Source of the DNA: Chromera velia
Lineage: Eukaryota > Sar > Chromeraceae
Assembly: GCA_018398765.1 (NCBI GenBank)
Contig: JAHBMJ010001074.1
Coordinates: 1-35,884 of the forward strand
Reading direction: 5' to 3'
Length of the DNA stretch: 35,884 bases
A model generated the notes under the pieces. The model did not search any database, was not told where the DNA came from, and saw nothing but the letters and a program-made list of their open reading frames with translations. Shown here in pieces: positions 9,730-19,863 of the stretch. The translations under genes were made by a program, and so were the position numbers. How positions within the stretch are numbered: position 1 is the first letter of the stretch; every line of letters begins with the position of its first letter.

Positions 9730-11905
9730 CGATTGATTGATTGATTGGTTGATCGATTGATTGATTGGTTGGTTTCTCGACTGATTGATGGATGCATACA
9801 TATGTACGTACGTACATGAGCAGACAAACAGACACGCAGAGTGACAGACTCACAGATACACATGCATGCATCAGCATGCCACTCTGAGAGGCAGAGAGAG
9901 AGTCAGTCGTTTCAGTCTTGCATCAACGAAAGAAAGGCAGAAGAGGACACAAGAGACGGCTTCGTCTGAAAAAGGGCAGGTCCCTGTGTATTTCAGACAG
10001 ACAGAGAACGCAAAGAAAAACTTGAAGGACAGTAAGAGCCGGAGCACGGACATACCCCAAGGCTCCCAGAACAGCCTTCACATTGTGACAAGCATGCAAC
10101 AGAAAAAACATGAAGGGAAAAACAAGAGAAGGGGAGAAGAGAGGAGAGCTGAGAAAGGAAAAAGAGGAGAGAACAGGAAGAAACACGAGAAAAAAAGAAG
10201 GTAGACAAGAAAACGGAAGAGCAAAAAAGTGAAGGAGAGGAGAGAAGATGAGAGGTGAGGCGAGCATCCTGTATATGTGTCCACGCTTGATCATCCTCGC
10301 AGTTCTGTGGCACTTTTTCGTCTTCCTTTCTCTTTCTCTGTGTCGCATTTTCGCCTCTCTCCCCGTCTTCCTCCCTCCCGTGCAGCCGTTCGGAGTCCGA
10401 AAAAAAGTTCAGAGAGGTAGCCGAGGCCTACGAAACACTCTCCGATCCGCAGAAACGACAAAGCTATGACATGTACGGATCGGGGGGCGGAGAGGGGGGG
10501 GGTCCTTTTCCAGGAGGAGGCCCTTTTCCCTCTGGAAGTCCTGGAGGGTTTCCCCGAGGGGGGGGTTTCCGAGGGGCAGGGCCTCCTCCCGGGGGCGGTA
10601 TGGGCATGGGTGGTATGCCTGGAGGAGCACGGTTCCATCGGATGTCTGATGCGGAGGCTGAGCAGCTGTTCAAACAATTCTTTGGATCTATTCGGATGGA
10701 GGATGTGGTCTCAGGCATGATGAGGGAGTCTATGCGGAGGGGGGGGGGNNNNNNNNNNNNNNNNNNNNNNNNNNNNNNGGGGGGGGGGGATGAGAGGAGG
10801 AGGGGTAAGTGAGAAGAGTCGGTTTGATCGTTTTGAAAAACACCGTTAAAGGCATGTTCGGCTAGATGGATGGATAGATCATTAATTGTAGTGGTCGGGA
10901 GTGAAAGGAATCTTCTCCTTTCTCTCTCTCTCGCTTTGTGACCAGCCAGCGCCCCCGTAGGGAGGCGAGGAAGGGCTTCCCTCCCTTCCTGCCCCGGTTT
11001 TGCTGCGGACTGCTTTTTTCAAATGTTTTAGCCTGTGGGAAAGGGTCATTCCTTTCCCTCTCTTTTGCACTCACTCTGCGGCCGTTTTGCTTTTCTTTCT
11101 TGCGTAGGTCATGTGTTGCTTAGCATTTTTTCGCGTCACGAATAAATGTCTGCATTTGTTGATCTCATTCCGCTGCGTGAAGGGTCCGTTTCCCGACCCG
11201 CGCATGCAGAGAGGGCCCTTCCCTCCTGGTGGGGGTTGGCAGGCTGTAGACCTCGATGAGCTCCTCCGTAACTTGGAGAGAGGACCTATGCAGACAGGGA
11301 GGGACAGTAAAGCAGGCAGAAGCAGCAGAGAGAGGCAGCAGAGGGAGGGAGGAAGTGGAGGGTCTCCTTTTCCTTTCCCCCCCAATTCCAATTATGGCTC
11401 CTCCTTTTCCTCCACTTTCTCTTCCTCGTCCTCTACTGGAGACGGGGCTTTTGGGGGCAGGTCTCGAGGGAGGTTTGTGAGGGGACAGCAGAGAAGGGTT
11501 GAATATGTACAGGAGGGGTCGAGGATGGTGGAGAGAAGCACGACGGTTTTGCACTACTCAGACGGCTCCGTTGAACGGCAGGTCAGTGAGAGAGACTTGG
11601 GCCAGGTGGCCGGACCCTTAGGACCTGAGGGGCCGTCTCCTTTTCAATCGCAGACGGGGGGAAGGGCAGGAGACGGGAGGGAGAAGGAAGATGGTCCTCC
11701 AGGAGAAAGGGGGCAAATTCAAGGGGAGGGAATCATGAAATGGATAGGAGATCTTTGGAGCTCCTCTGAGCCTGCACGTCGAGGGGTCCAAGCAGGATTC
11801 TTAGTCATGGCGCAGAGGTTTGTTCGTCGGTTTTTGACTCGGTTTTTCCGACAGGTGTTTCACAGACTTGGGGATATTCTTGTCCGGGCCCTCACGCGGA
11901 GATAG
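8917..11905 (+). CDS. J-domain (DnaJ/Hsp40) co-chaperone, class B-like
   Basis: Exon 1 is 8917-9191 (ATG after an in-frame stop at 8884; donor GTAAGT). Exon 2 is 10386-10804 (acceptor CCGTGCAG, donor GTAAGT) and contains a 30-N gap. The last exon begins about 11210 and stops at 11905. The J domain spans about residues 56-125: [20 protein letters not shown], then the HPD tripeptide at 85-87 that stimulates Hsp70 ATPase, and after the intron [21 protein letters not shown] Gly/Pro/Phe-rich linker follows, then [16 protein letters not shown]. The last exon carries a block ([20 protein letters not shown]) like the post-G/F region of DNAJB6/B2-type proteins. The C-terminus is an Arg/Phe-rich amphipathic segment. 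There is no zinc-finger domain, so it is not class A. The N-terminal 50 residues are basic and hydroxyl-rich with few acidic residues, suggesting a mitochondrial (or plastid) presequence; that is inference. Confidence 0.9.
9466..9790. repeat. TTGA/TTGG tetranucleotide array in DnaJ intron 1
   Basis: About 300 bases of GATT-type tetranucleotides, punctuated at intervals by GGTTCATTG (near 9498, 9567, 9627 and 9685) and by GATCGATT variants, giving a loose higher-order period. It lies in the intron that splits the J domain. The frame on - reading Asn-Gln-Ser-Ile without end is an artefact of the repeat. Confidence 0.95.
10749..10778. other. Assembly gap (30 N) inside a G-run
   Basis: The gap is flanked on both sides by runs of about eight or more G, inside exon 2 of the J-domain gene where Gly codons dominate. 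The length of 30 is probably a placeholder. With the splice sites proposed here, the frame stays open only if the true length is 2 modulo 3. Confidence 0.95.
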
Positions 11906-12356
11906 ACTCCGACCTACTCTGGCCGGCGACCAATGTGGGTGGCAGAGATCATACAATTCGATCAACCGCCTCACTGTAGCCTCGATCAGTCATGCTAGAA
12001 TTAAGCCTAATAAGCCATAATCCGGTCCATGATTCCCATGAATCGCCCACGATCCAAGTTTATCTAAGAAATAGTGTGAATGACATTGAAAGTTTACAGG
12101 TGTAGGATTATCAAGAATTTTCAAGTTACGAGGAACTTTACTTTCGATACTGTTTACTCCATTCATTAATTGATATAGAGACAAGTCAATGCTACTAACA
12201 GTTTGACACAAGTTAGTTCAATCTAGTATCGACCTCAACCACCTATGAGCTTATTTATGAGCTTTCCATGTCTTCCTACGATCTTGCCTTATCCGTTAGG
12301 AGCGGTTGATCGTCACTCCGTCTATCCGAGTGCTGCCGCTGCTAGGCTCGGATTCA

Positions 12357-12400
<44 letters not shown>
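12357..12400. repeat. (TA)n microsatellite
   Basis: A run of about 20 TA dinucleotides with one short interruption near its start. Confidence 0.95.
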
Positions 12401-12401
<1 letters not shown>

Positions 12402-14258
12402 GGCTTTCCCTAATATAATAATATAAATATAATATTGTTCTGTCGTTTTCCCAAGGCACCGACTAGCCTAAGAAGTCACAGAATCGTTGAAGGACTTATG
12501 CGCAAGACTAACTGGATTCAGTTGCATATAGAAGAGTAGAATAGAATATTTCTTTCCTGTTTGATTGCTAGTAGTCAGTTCTAAGCTAGATTGGGAAGCT
12601 AGATAAGCTAAGAGGCTGATGATCGAGTTTAAGTGAGATTACAGATTTTGTAATCACAAATTATAGAATTTGTAATTCGGTTAAAAGTTCAGAATTCTGC
12701 GTTGCATTCTTAGGTTTTTCGATCCAACACAATCCTTTGATTTTGTTTTTTTGAATGGTTTTCGTCGATTTCTGAGATTTTTTCCCAAAATTACATTTTT
12801 GTCGAATTACAAATATTTTGTAATTCCTATTTTTTATAATTTAATGCAGATTAGATAATTTGTAATTCAATCTGAGTTCCTGATTTACACAATCTGTAAT
12901 TCAGTTTAAATTCTGAAATTACACAATCTGTAATTCCGAATTACGTACCCCCAAGAAGCCTTCCTATGACTCTATGGTCTATCAATCAAATTTTGGGCTT
13001 TGGCAGGCTGGCGCTTTCGGTGCTAGGGCTTTGGTGATTCTTTCTAGTATGCAATACAGCTCCAGCTCATAGTAGCTTAAAAATGTTATAACTACCCCCT
13101 TGACGTTTCACTCCTTTTCTAGATAAGGCTTTTCAAGACACCAAGATCCGTTCTGGAATGTCTTCAAACTACTGATGTGTGCGCAAAGATAACAGACTAG
13201 AATTGGATCACTTTAGATTAGACAGTGGGAAAGGGCTGCATTAAAGTTACTGATCACCTTCTATGACTTCGAAAGATAAGAAATGATAGAGAGAGATGAT
13301 GAAGATGGAATGTGCAAATCCGGAGAAGTACATGGTGACTGAGAGAGGAGAAGACTATTTGGCACGGTTGCAGCTTGCTGTATAAAAGGTGTCTACCAGA
13401 TCGATTTGTGGCTTGTGCGGTGTGACAAAGAAAAAGTGGTAGTCGGTGTTTGACAGAAAATATAATTAGGTGAGGTTTGATTAAAATTGTTTTTATGACC
13501 TGTGTTAGAGATACAAGGCCGTAACAAGGGTCCCACTCAGTATATATAATCATATACAATAAACAATTTTTTAAAATTTTATAAGACTTAAATACTTTGT
13601 AGTTTTGTTTCTTTATGTAATAATAAGGATCGTTGCACACCCTAGGCGACAAAATTATTAAATAAAATTTTAGAATTTGGCGAAATTTCATTTTTGGGGA
13701 CGGTATTGGATCAAGCTTTCCCGTTTGAGAGTTTGGGGGCTAGTGTACTTATTACTATGATTTTAGGGTTATATTGGGTCATCTTTGCCTATACAATCAC
13801 TATCAAACTCAGGTGGGTCATTTGGTACCCTTAGGGTCATTCACGATATGCAAAAAACACATTTTTTAAAAGTCAGTAAGAAATAGGTATAGAGTCTTAT
13901 CAATAGACCAATAAGAAAAAACATCTTTAGATACAGTTTCACTAAAAGCATTTCTTTTACTTTTCAGCTAGTTTTTTGGATTAATTTCTTTGACATGAAG
14001 TTTATTCAATTTTCAATTTTGTCGTCTAGGGTAGTAAATATATTGGGATCATGCCTAGTTCATAAGTGACGGAGCCAGCTGTGCATTCTTGGCCACCCCT
14101 TATGACTACCTTTAATAAGGTATATTTCCTGCTAGTTGTTTCCCACAATGGATTGAACATTGGATTCAGCAACGCGGCATGCATGTAGCCGTATAGATCA
14201 GCCTCAATTGATGCAAGGTCATTGATCGAAGGAAAATTTGAGAGTGACTCTCCAGGCA

Positions 14259-14344
14259 ACTTTCTTTCACGATCAGTTCGATCACTTTCTTTCACGATCA
14301 GTCCGATCACTTTCTTTCACAATCAGTCCGATCACTTTCTTTCC
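14259..14344. repeat. 25-bp tandem repeat, 3.4 copies
   Basis: Units start at 14259, 14284 and 14309 with the core ACTTTCTTTCACGATCAG; a partial fourth unit starts at 14334. Copies differ by one or two bases. Confidence 0.9.
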
Positions 14345-14639
14345 ACCTGCGTCTTGTCAGCAAGACTACTTATATAAGCAGGAAGATCAATATCCACCAC
14401 CTGTCCTTCCAAGGTTTCGATTTTTAGTGTGAAAGAAGAACACATCCGGTCCGTCACTTTTGCCGGGCAAGATCAGGGTTGGGAAAAGACAGTACACTGT
14501 TTTTTCAAATTCTGGCTTTTTTCGTAAAAGATCAAGAAGTTACGATTATACTTTTTTTATCAGTATTGTGACTATCTTTGTCACTTCTGAGCAAGATCGG
14601 TGACGCAAAAAAAAATGTTGGGCATTATCGAAACAAAGA

Positions 14640-14755
14640 ATAGGACTGTTGACGACGTACGACTCCATCTCCTCCTTCAGTACCTCTTTGATCAGCTCCT
14701 ACCTCTTGTTGGGGTGGAGGCCCTCAAACTTGGGACTCTCAATCTCAACCCTGCA
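14640..14755 (-). pseudogene. BolA-family C-terminal fragment with in-frame stop
   Basis: On -, after the acceptor-like GTGTGCAG near 14750, one frame reads VEIESPKFEGLHPNKR, a TAG, then ELIKEVLKEEMESYVV. This aligns without gaps to the end of BolA proteins, whose pattern is F-E-G-x-x-L-x-x-R-H-R-L-V-x-x-x-L-x-E-E-L. BolA proteins partner monothiol glutaredoxins in iron-sulphur cluster handling. The TAG falls exactly at the nearly invariant His after Arg. I found no convincing N-terminal exon to the right, although GSGKETFF near 15060 faintly recalls the preceding THF block. Most likely a relic. A GTAGGA donor at the stop would be an alternative, but the homology continues past it. The match is short, so confidence is moderate. 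Confidence 0.45.
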
Positions 14756-15539
14756 CACGCACGTGAATGTATGCATGCATCCAGCAGCAAGCCGGCGAAC
14801 CAGAGTGCTTGCGTTTTAATACATACGTCAAGACGAAGACAGTGCGAAGTACGTGTGTGCTTGTATGTACGTACATATCATAAGTACCTGCGAACTAATC
14901 AGCAGGGGCTGTTTCCCCTCCCATACAAATTCTCTCCCCGTCAGCGATCTGTTTCTCCCTTTTTTCCCGCCGTTCGCTTCTTTGCCCCTGCCCCTCTCGA
15001 CTGGCAAGCGAGCGTGCACTGACAGACAAACAAAAAAAAAAAAAGAACGAACCAAAAAAAAGTCTCCTTTCCGGAACCCGTCTGGTCCGCGGACTCTGCG
15101 GACTGCATGCAGTCAGGCAATCAATACGTCATGCAGTCAGATCATCGTTCTGTCTGAATTATCTTCCTCCATATTTATGTAGCATGCAAGTGAATGCAGG
15201 CATGAGTCAATAAATAGACATGCGCGAAGATTCATGAACAGAGATGATTTGCGCAGTCTTGAGGCTGCATTCATTGATTCATTCATTCATTCATTCATTC
15301 ACTCAATCTTGTCTACGGATGCCAACAGACCATACAAAATGCAGAATGTCCTCACGAAATACGTGAGTATGTTGCTGGTAGGTTATTTCCTGCTGCCAAA
15401 CGGAACTTTTCGTGTGTGTGAACTTCCACGCAGACCAACGACCCGCAGATTCTTGAATTCTCCTTCGAAATGCAGGCGTGCGCGCGTGTTCGTATGGCTT
15501 GCACGTGTGAGTCTGTGCGCGTATGTGTGAGTCTGCTTT

Positions 15540-15650
15540 GTGTGTGTGCGTGAGAGAGAAAGAGAGCGCGCGCGCGCGCGCGTGTGTGTATGTGTGTCTA
15601 TCTGTCTGTCTGCCTGCCTGTCTGTTTGTGTGCTTCTGTGAGGGTTTGTA
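15540..15650. repeat. GT/AG/CG and TCTG simple repeats
   Basis: Mixed dinucleotide runs (GTGTGT, GAGAGA, CGCGCG) merge into TCTG tetranucleotides. No gene is seen here. Confidence 0.85.
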
Positions 15651-15869
15651 TGCATGAGATCGATCGAGCGAATTTCTTTCATTTCTTTCCAACCACATGC
15701 ATGTATGCAGAGAGAGAGAGAATGTCTGTCAAGGACTCTGACATACCCAACAGATGTTTATACAAATAACTGAGCAGTCTGTCGGGTTCCCTCTCAAACT
15801 GTCCATCCATCCCTTGAGCTCTCTCTATCACCTGGCATGCATGCATGCATCTAGGGTTTACATCACTCT

Positions 15870-16157
15870 CTCTCTCTCGCTCTCTCTCTCTTTCTCACGC
15901 ACGACATACACACATATCATATACTCATACGCATACACCCCCACATACACACACACACATACACACACATATACACACACATACACATACACATACACAC
16001 ACATACACACGCACGCACACACACACACGCACGCACGCACGCATGCATGCACGCACATATACACACACACATACACACACACATACACACACATGCACAT
16101 ACACACACACACATACACACACACATACACACACACGCACGCACGTACGCACGCATA

Positions 16158-16207
<50 letters not shown>

Positions 16208-16225
16208 CCCGCACGCACGCATGCA
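15870..16225. repeat. Long CA-rich microsatellite block
   Basis: CT repeats pass into about 300 bases of CACA interrupted by TA, CG and CATG. Frames on both strands stay open only because the dinucleotide contains no stop (His-Thr one way, Cys-Val the other). Confidence 0.95.
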
Positions 16226-17300
16226 CACTGACTGTCAATGCAGACGTACCACGTCAATGAGTTTCACTGTTGAAGGAACGATGCCCTCCTTCAACTGCAA
16301 CACATGCACCCAGGAAGGAAGGAATGATGGAGGGAGGTTTCATCAACCCATCAACCAGTCAATCAACCGATCAATCACATGTCGATACGTTTATGAAAGC
16401 TTAGTGGAACGGAAACGATCTCCATAGAATGAATACAATAATCATAAAAGAAGGCCCAAGGACAGAACGGGACGGGCATTACTGAAACGTGCGGAACGTG
16501 AAAAATCTATTCGTTAGCCTTTCTGTGAACCTGATCACACCCCTAAAAGGCAAACAGAGACAGAACAATATTACACAGAAAGCCAGACAGCCAGACAGAG
16601 GGATAGAAAGACGACCTGCGTGTTATTCTTTCTGGTCTTTTTCCTTTTCATTTTCTCCAGACAGAAAGACAGCCAGGCGGGCAGTCTCTTTGCTCTTTAA
16701 GCTTGAAAGTCTGCGCTGCAGACGTGGATCATTTATGGTGTCTTGAAAGCCAAAGCCGCATATCTGGACGGTGTCTTAACCATCTACGCCGCAGGCATGG
16801 ACGGTCTCTTAAAAAAAGATACCGTAGATAGAGATGATCTTGATTATATTTTTTTAAGTGGCACTTAGGTTCAGGGAGGTTAGGTGTTTCACATGGAGGA
16901 CATAACAGAAGAACAGACCGTAGCTCAAAAGAACCGCCGCAGAATATTCAGACAGGCAATTCATGCTTGTGTCCCTCACCATCATGATGAGGCAGAAGAT
17001 TCCGAGCTTGTCTGGGAGGTGCCAATATAAGTAAACAAAAAGTAACACATGGAACTTTGCATTGTTTATAAACTTATCGCAGAGTAGAAATTTACTCTGG
17101 AAAATTATTCAGAAAATTTGATTTAATTCTTTTCTATAAAATAATATTTAGAATTATATAAAAATTTTGATTTATTGATTCAATTTAAAGCATTGTAAAT
17201 GAATTTTTAAAGTTGCATTCAGATACTAAATCCTAGAATAAAGGCATTTTTAAACTTTTTTCAACGTTTTTTACGCTATAGAGAGAATGCAGAAAGATCC
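16226..17300. other. No gene recognised
   Basis: The first half is of ordinary composition without a supported exon. From about 16840 it becomes AT-rich. Two short units with CCGCA(T/G)... and GGACGGT, each followed by TCTTAA, near 16755-16812, look like outlying members of the hairpin family found from 17310. Confidence 0.4.
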
Positions 17301-17309
17301 CTTGACTGC

Positions 17310-17700
17310 TTGGGGTGCCGCAGGCGGTCCGTAAGGACCGCTTGGGGAAGGTCATACATAAGACCCCAGGCGGCCCATCAAGGCCGCCTGGGGTCAGCGC
17401 AGGCAGTCATTCTGAAGGTTTAGACAGCATGAGAAGAACTCCTACCAAACACGCTGCATCAATAATTGAGAAAAAGAACCCCCCTGACACTCCAGTCTGT
17501 CTTGAAATAGTTTTTTCAATGTTGGCCGCACCTGCGGCATGGTTCTTTCAAAACTGTCTGCACCTTCTGCAAAACATTTCAAGTGTACTTAATTATGGCC
17601 GCGCCTTTGGCGTGGTCCTTTCAAGTTAAACCACACCTGCGGCGCAGGTGTTTCAAGTCTGGCCGCGCTTATGGTACGGCGTTTCAAGTTTAGTGGAGTG
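17310..17700. repeat. Cluster of GC-rich hairpin repeats in an AT-rich setting
   Basis: Several short palindromes occur together. GCGGTCC-GTAA-GGACCGC is at 17324-17341. A perfect 14-bp stem, GACCCCAGGCGGCC, is at 17362-17395. CCGCGCC-TTT-GGCGTGG (one G.U pair) lies near 17600, and ACACCTGC-GGC-GCAGGTGT is at 17633-17651. The later members share a flank TTTCAAG and recur about every 40-60 bases. They are not explained by any coding frame. They could be a hairpin-bearing mobile repeat or structured RNA. Confidence 0.7.
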
Positions 17701-17901
17701 TGAGGAGAGTTAGAAGAAGAATGGATCAAGTCAGTCAGCACAACCTCCTCTAGCTCTAAGAGGAGGGTGCATTGCCAGGCAGTCTTCAACTCTTAAGGCT
17801 TGAACGAAATCTCCCTCTCCGCCTCCAGTCATGCTCTCTCACTCCAGCCCAGTGTATTAGGCCAATACACCCAACCCCCTACTCCTTAACAGACAAGAAC
17901 A

Positions 17902-18003
17902 TTATGCACAAGGGATGAAAAGATATGCACCCTTGACAGTGAGAGCATCCGCTGCCTCGTTACCAGGCTCTTTATTGTGCGCCTTCACCCATTGGATGTG
18001 TGA
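17902..18003 (-). pseudogene. RNase H C-terminal fragment (retroelement relic)
   Basis: One frame on - reads SHIQWVKAHNKEPGNEAADA followed by LTVKGAY and a stop at 17902. WVKAHN and GNEAAD form the last conserved block of type I RNase H, as in cellular RNase HI and in the RNase H of many non-LTR elements, where the His and the final Asp are catalytic. The upstream DGS and E blocks are not found nearby. It is distinct from the copia-type RNase H at 18535-18957. Confidence 0.55.
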
Positions 18004-18534
18004 CGGTAAACATTACCTAGAATAGACTACAACAGTCAGGGTAATGAGAACGGTAACGCCTAAACAGCTAAACGGGAAGTCTAACCTACCGGGTCGCAGT
18101 TCTCAGTTATCCTCAGTCCAAACTGGAAAATCTATTCAGCAACAACAAAGAAATTCAAAGAGACGTCAATCTAGAATTCACTCAAACGAAGACCGCACAT
18201 TCGATCTAATACACGGGACCTCGACGCTCTAAACACGGCATACAGACTGATCAGACTGCGGCCATCTGAGAATGCTCTCTATCATCAACTGACTGAGCAG
18301 ACCAAGCCTTCGTACAGCCTCACTGTTCGATCAAGGAGTTAGATGCTAATGTACTCAAACATGCGATTACGCCGCTCGCAACACTTTTCACTCACGCGGA
18401 TAGCTGGCGTACTCGCAAAACGCTCGGCACCCACCTAACACACGCTTAGATGCATGCGTTTACTCTCATAAATCACCCCCTGTCTGAACTGAATACATTG
18501 TCAAACAGGAAGACACACTAAAAGAGAGAAACGC

Positions 18535-18957
18535 TTAACTGCAATGAAGGAACTTGGTCTGTCTGTCTGTACGCATTGACCTAGTTTTGATGTAACAAAC
18601 CTTTGCTCCTAACTCCATCAAGTTTTCCAAAACGTACTCCAACTCCCCCTGCATTCTTGGTTTGCTTTTGTACTGTTTGGAACCAATCTGATGTATCAGC
18701 GGCTGAGAGTCAGTCACCACTACAACCGGAGGCATCTCACTCCACAACTTTCGAACAAAATGAACGAACAACCAGGACATCTTCACTACGTCTCTCATTG
18801 CAAGAAGCTCTGCAAAAGTCGTAGACCCTAGTTTTCTTCCTATCTTCCTGCTCAGCCAATACACAGTATTGTGCTTACTGATCTTATCAAGATTGGTAAG
18901 CTCTCCTTCATTAACTAACTGCATCTCGACGCCCAGTCTACCCTCTTTTTTATGCAA
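18535..18957 (-). pseudogene. Ty1/copia-type RNase H domain
   Basis: The 140-residue frame has NTVYWLSRKIGRKLGSTTFA-ELLAMRDVVK, VVVVTDSQPLIHQIG and a tail VCYIKTRSMRTDRQTKFLH. These correspond to the copia-type RNase H: the Glu in the TEAE-like block, the Asp in TDSQ, and the terminal ADxxTK motif, here degraded to RTDRQTK. It lies after the reverse transcriptase in the direction of -, as expected for copia polyproteins. The element is decayed, and no LTRs were delimited. Confidence 0.75.
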
Positions 18958-19189
18958 TTAATAAGACGTATCCCCCCATACCAATAGAACTAGAAGGGAC
19001 AGAATAAAATGAAGAGACAAAGGATGGGAAGTCTTGAATGTATGTCAGAGAGCCTTCTCATTCGCAAGAACGGACTCACGAGATGGACGGGAATTGAAGC
19101 AGGAAAGGTAGGAAAACAGAAAGGAAACTTTAAAAGAATGTTAAGTCTTATTAATAGCGATTAACAGCCCATCCCAAACACCCCACATT

Positions 19190-19863
19190 CTTCTGCTACT
19201 GTTCTTGCAGGGATATATCAGTCTCTGCAGTCTCAAGCAACAGGAGATCTTTCTTAGTCAAGGGTTTCTTTGCCTCTTCACTTAGAGACACTCACTCCCT
19301 TTACCATTCCCTCAATATACGTGGACTGGTCAAACAACATCTCACCAGGACGCATCCGAATGGATATGCCCACATGAGAATGAAGCTCTCCATTGTCTAT
19401 TCTTTCTGGCTAGTCTGTGTCAAAAAGCTCCTGAATTTGCTTCACATCTTCGTCAACAGAAGGAGAAAAAATGAAGAGATCATTAACATGCATAACAAGC
19501 AAAGCAACGATCTCACCCTTCTTGTTCTTTCTGACCAAAATCGACTCAGCAATCTCAGTCTCTAGTCTCAGTCTACCCCAGACTGCTCACCCTCTTCTTG
19601 AAGTAACTTGTGTAGACCTTTGGGGCATCCTTCAGGCCGTAAACAGCCCTCAGAATGCGAACGAAGACGCCGGCACGGAGACCGGGATAGACCTCTACAG
19701 GGAGGTCGGACGGAAGGCGCAGCCACACTGCGTCTTTCATAGGCGCCTGTAGGAACGCAGTTAACACGTCCATTTTGGTTGTCTGCAGACCTTTTGAGAC
19801 GGCCCAGAGGAAGGCAACTCTAGTCAAACTTGCGTCTGCTATGCCAGAGTAGGTTTCAAGCAC
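19190..19863 (-). mobile_element. Ty1/copia-like reverse transcriptase, decayed
   Basis: On -, 19863-19573 reads RVAFLWAVSKGLQTTKMDVL-TAFLQAPMKDAVWLRLP and ILRAVYGLKDAP, the copia blocks usually written DVKTAFLNG and ALYGLKQAP. It then breaks frame. About 19560-19300 continues with EIVALLVMHVNDLFIFSPS, the active-site block in which the usual YVDD is now HVND, then a TAG, then HVGISIRMRPGEMLFDQSTY-IEGMVK, after which more stops and a frame shift follow. No integrase or gag was found, so this is a 5'-truncated or rearranged copy. It is inactive by stops, frame breaks and loss of one active-site Asp. Confidence 0.8.

Larger units (their letters stand above)
11906..14590. other. AT-rich gene-free island, probably transposon-derived
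   Basis: Composition drops sharply in GC just after the DnaJ stop. The stretch contains a TA dinucleotide tract (about 12357-12400), a cluster of TGTAATTC motifs (about 12640-12945) and a 25-bp tandem repeat (14259-14344). No open frame in it resembles a protein I know. Likely a decayed mobile element or elements; ends not identified. Confidence 0.55.

Noticed and set aside
9502..9863. Open frames on - encoding endless Asn-Gln-Ser-Ile
   Set aside because: Translation of the GATT-type tetranucleotide array inside a DnaJ intron; not a gene.
15754..16260. His-Thr-rich frame on + and Cys-Val-rich frames on -
   Set aside because: Pure products of the CA microsatellite block.
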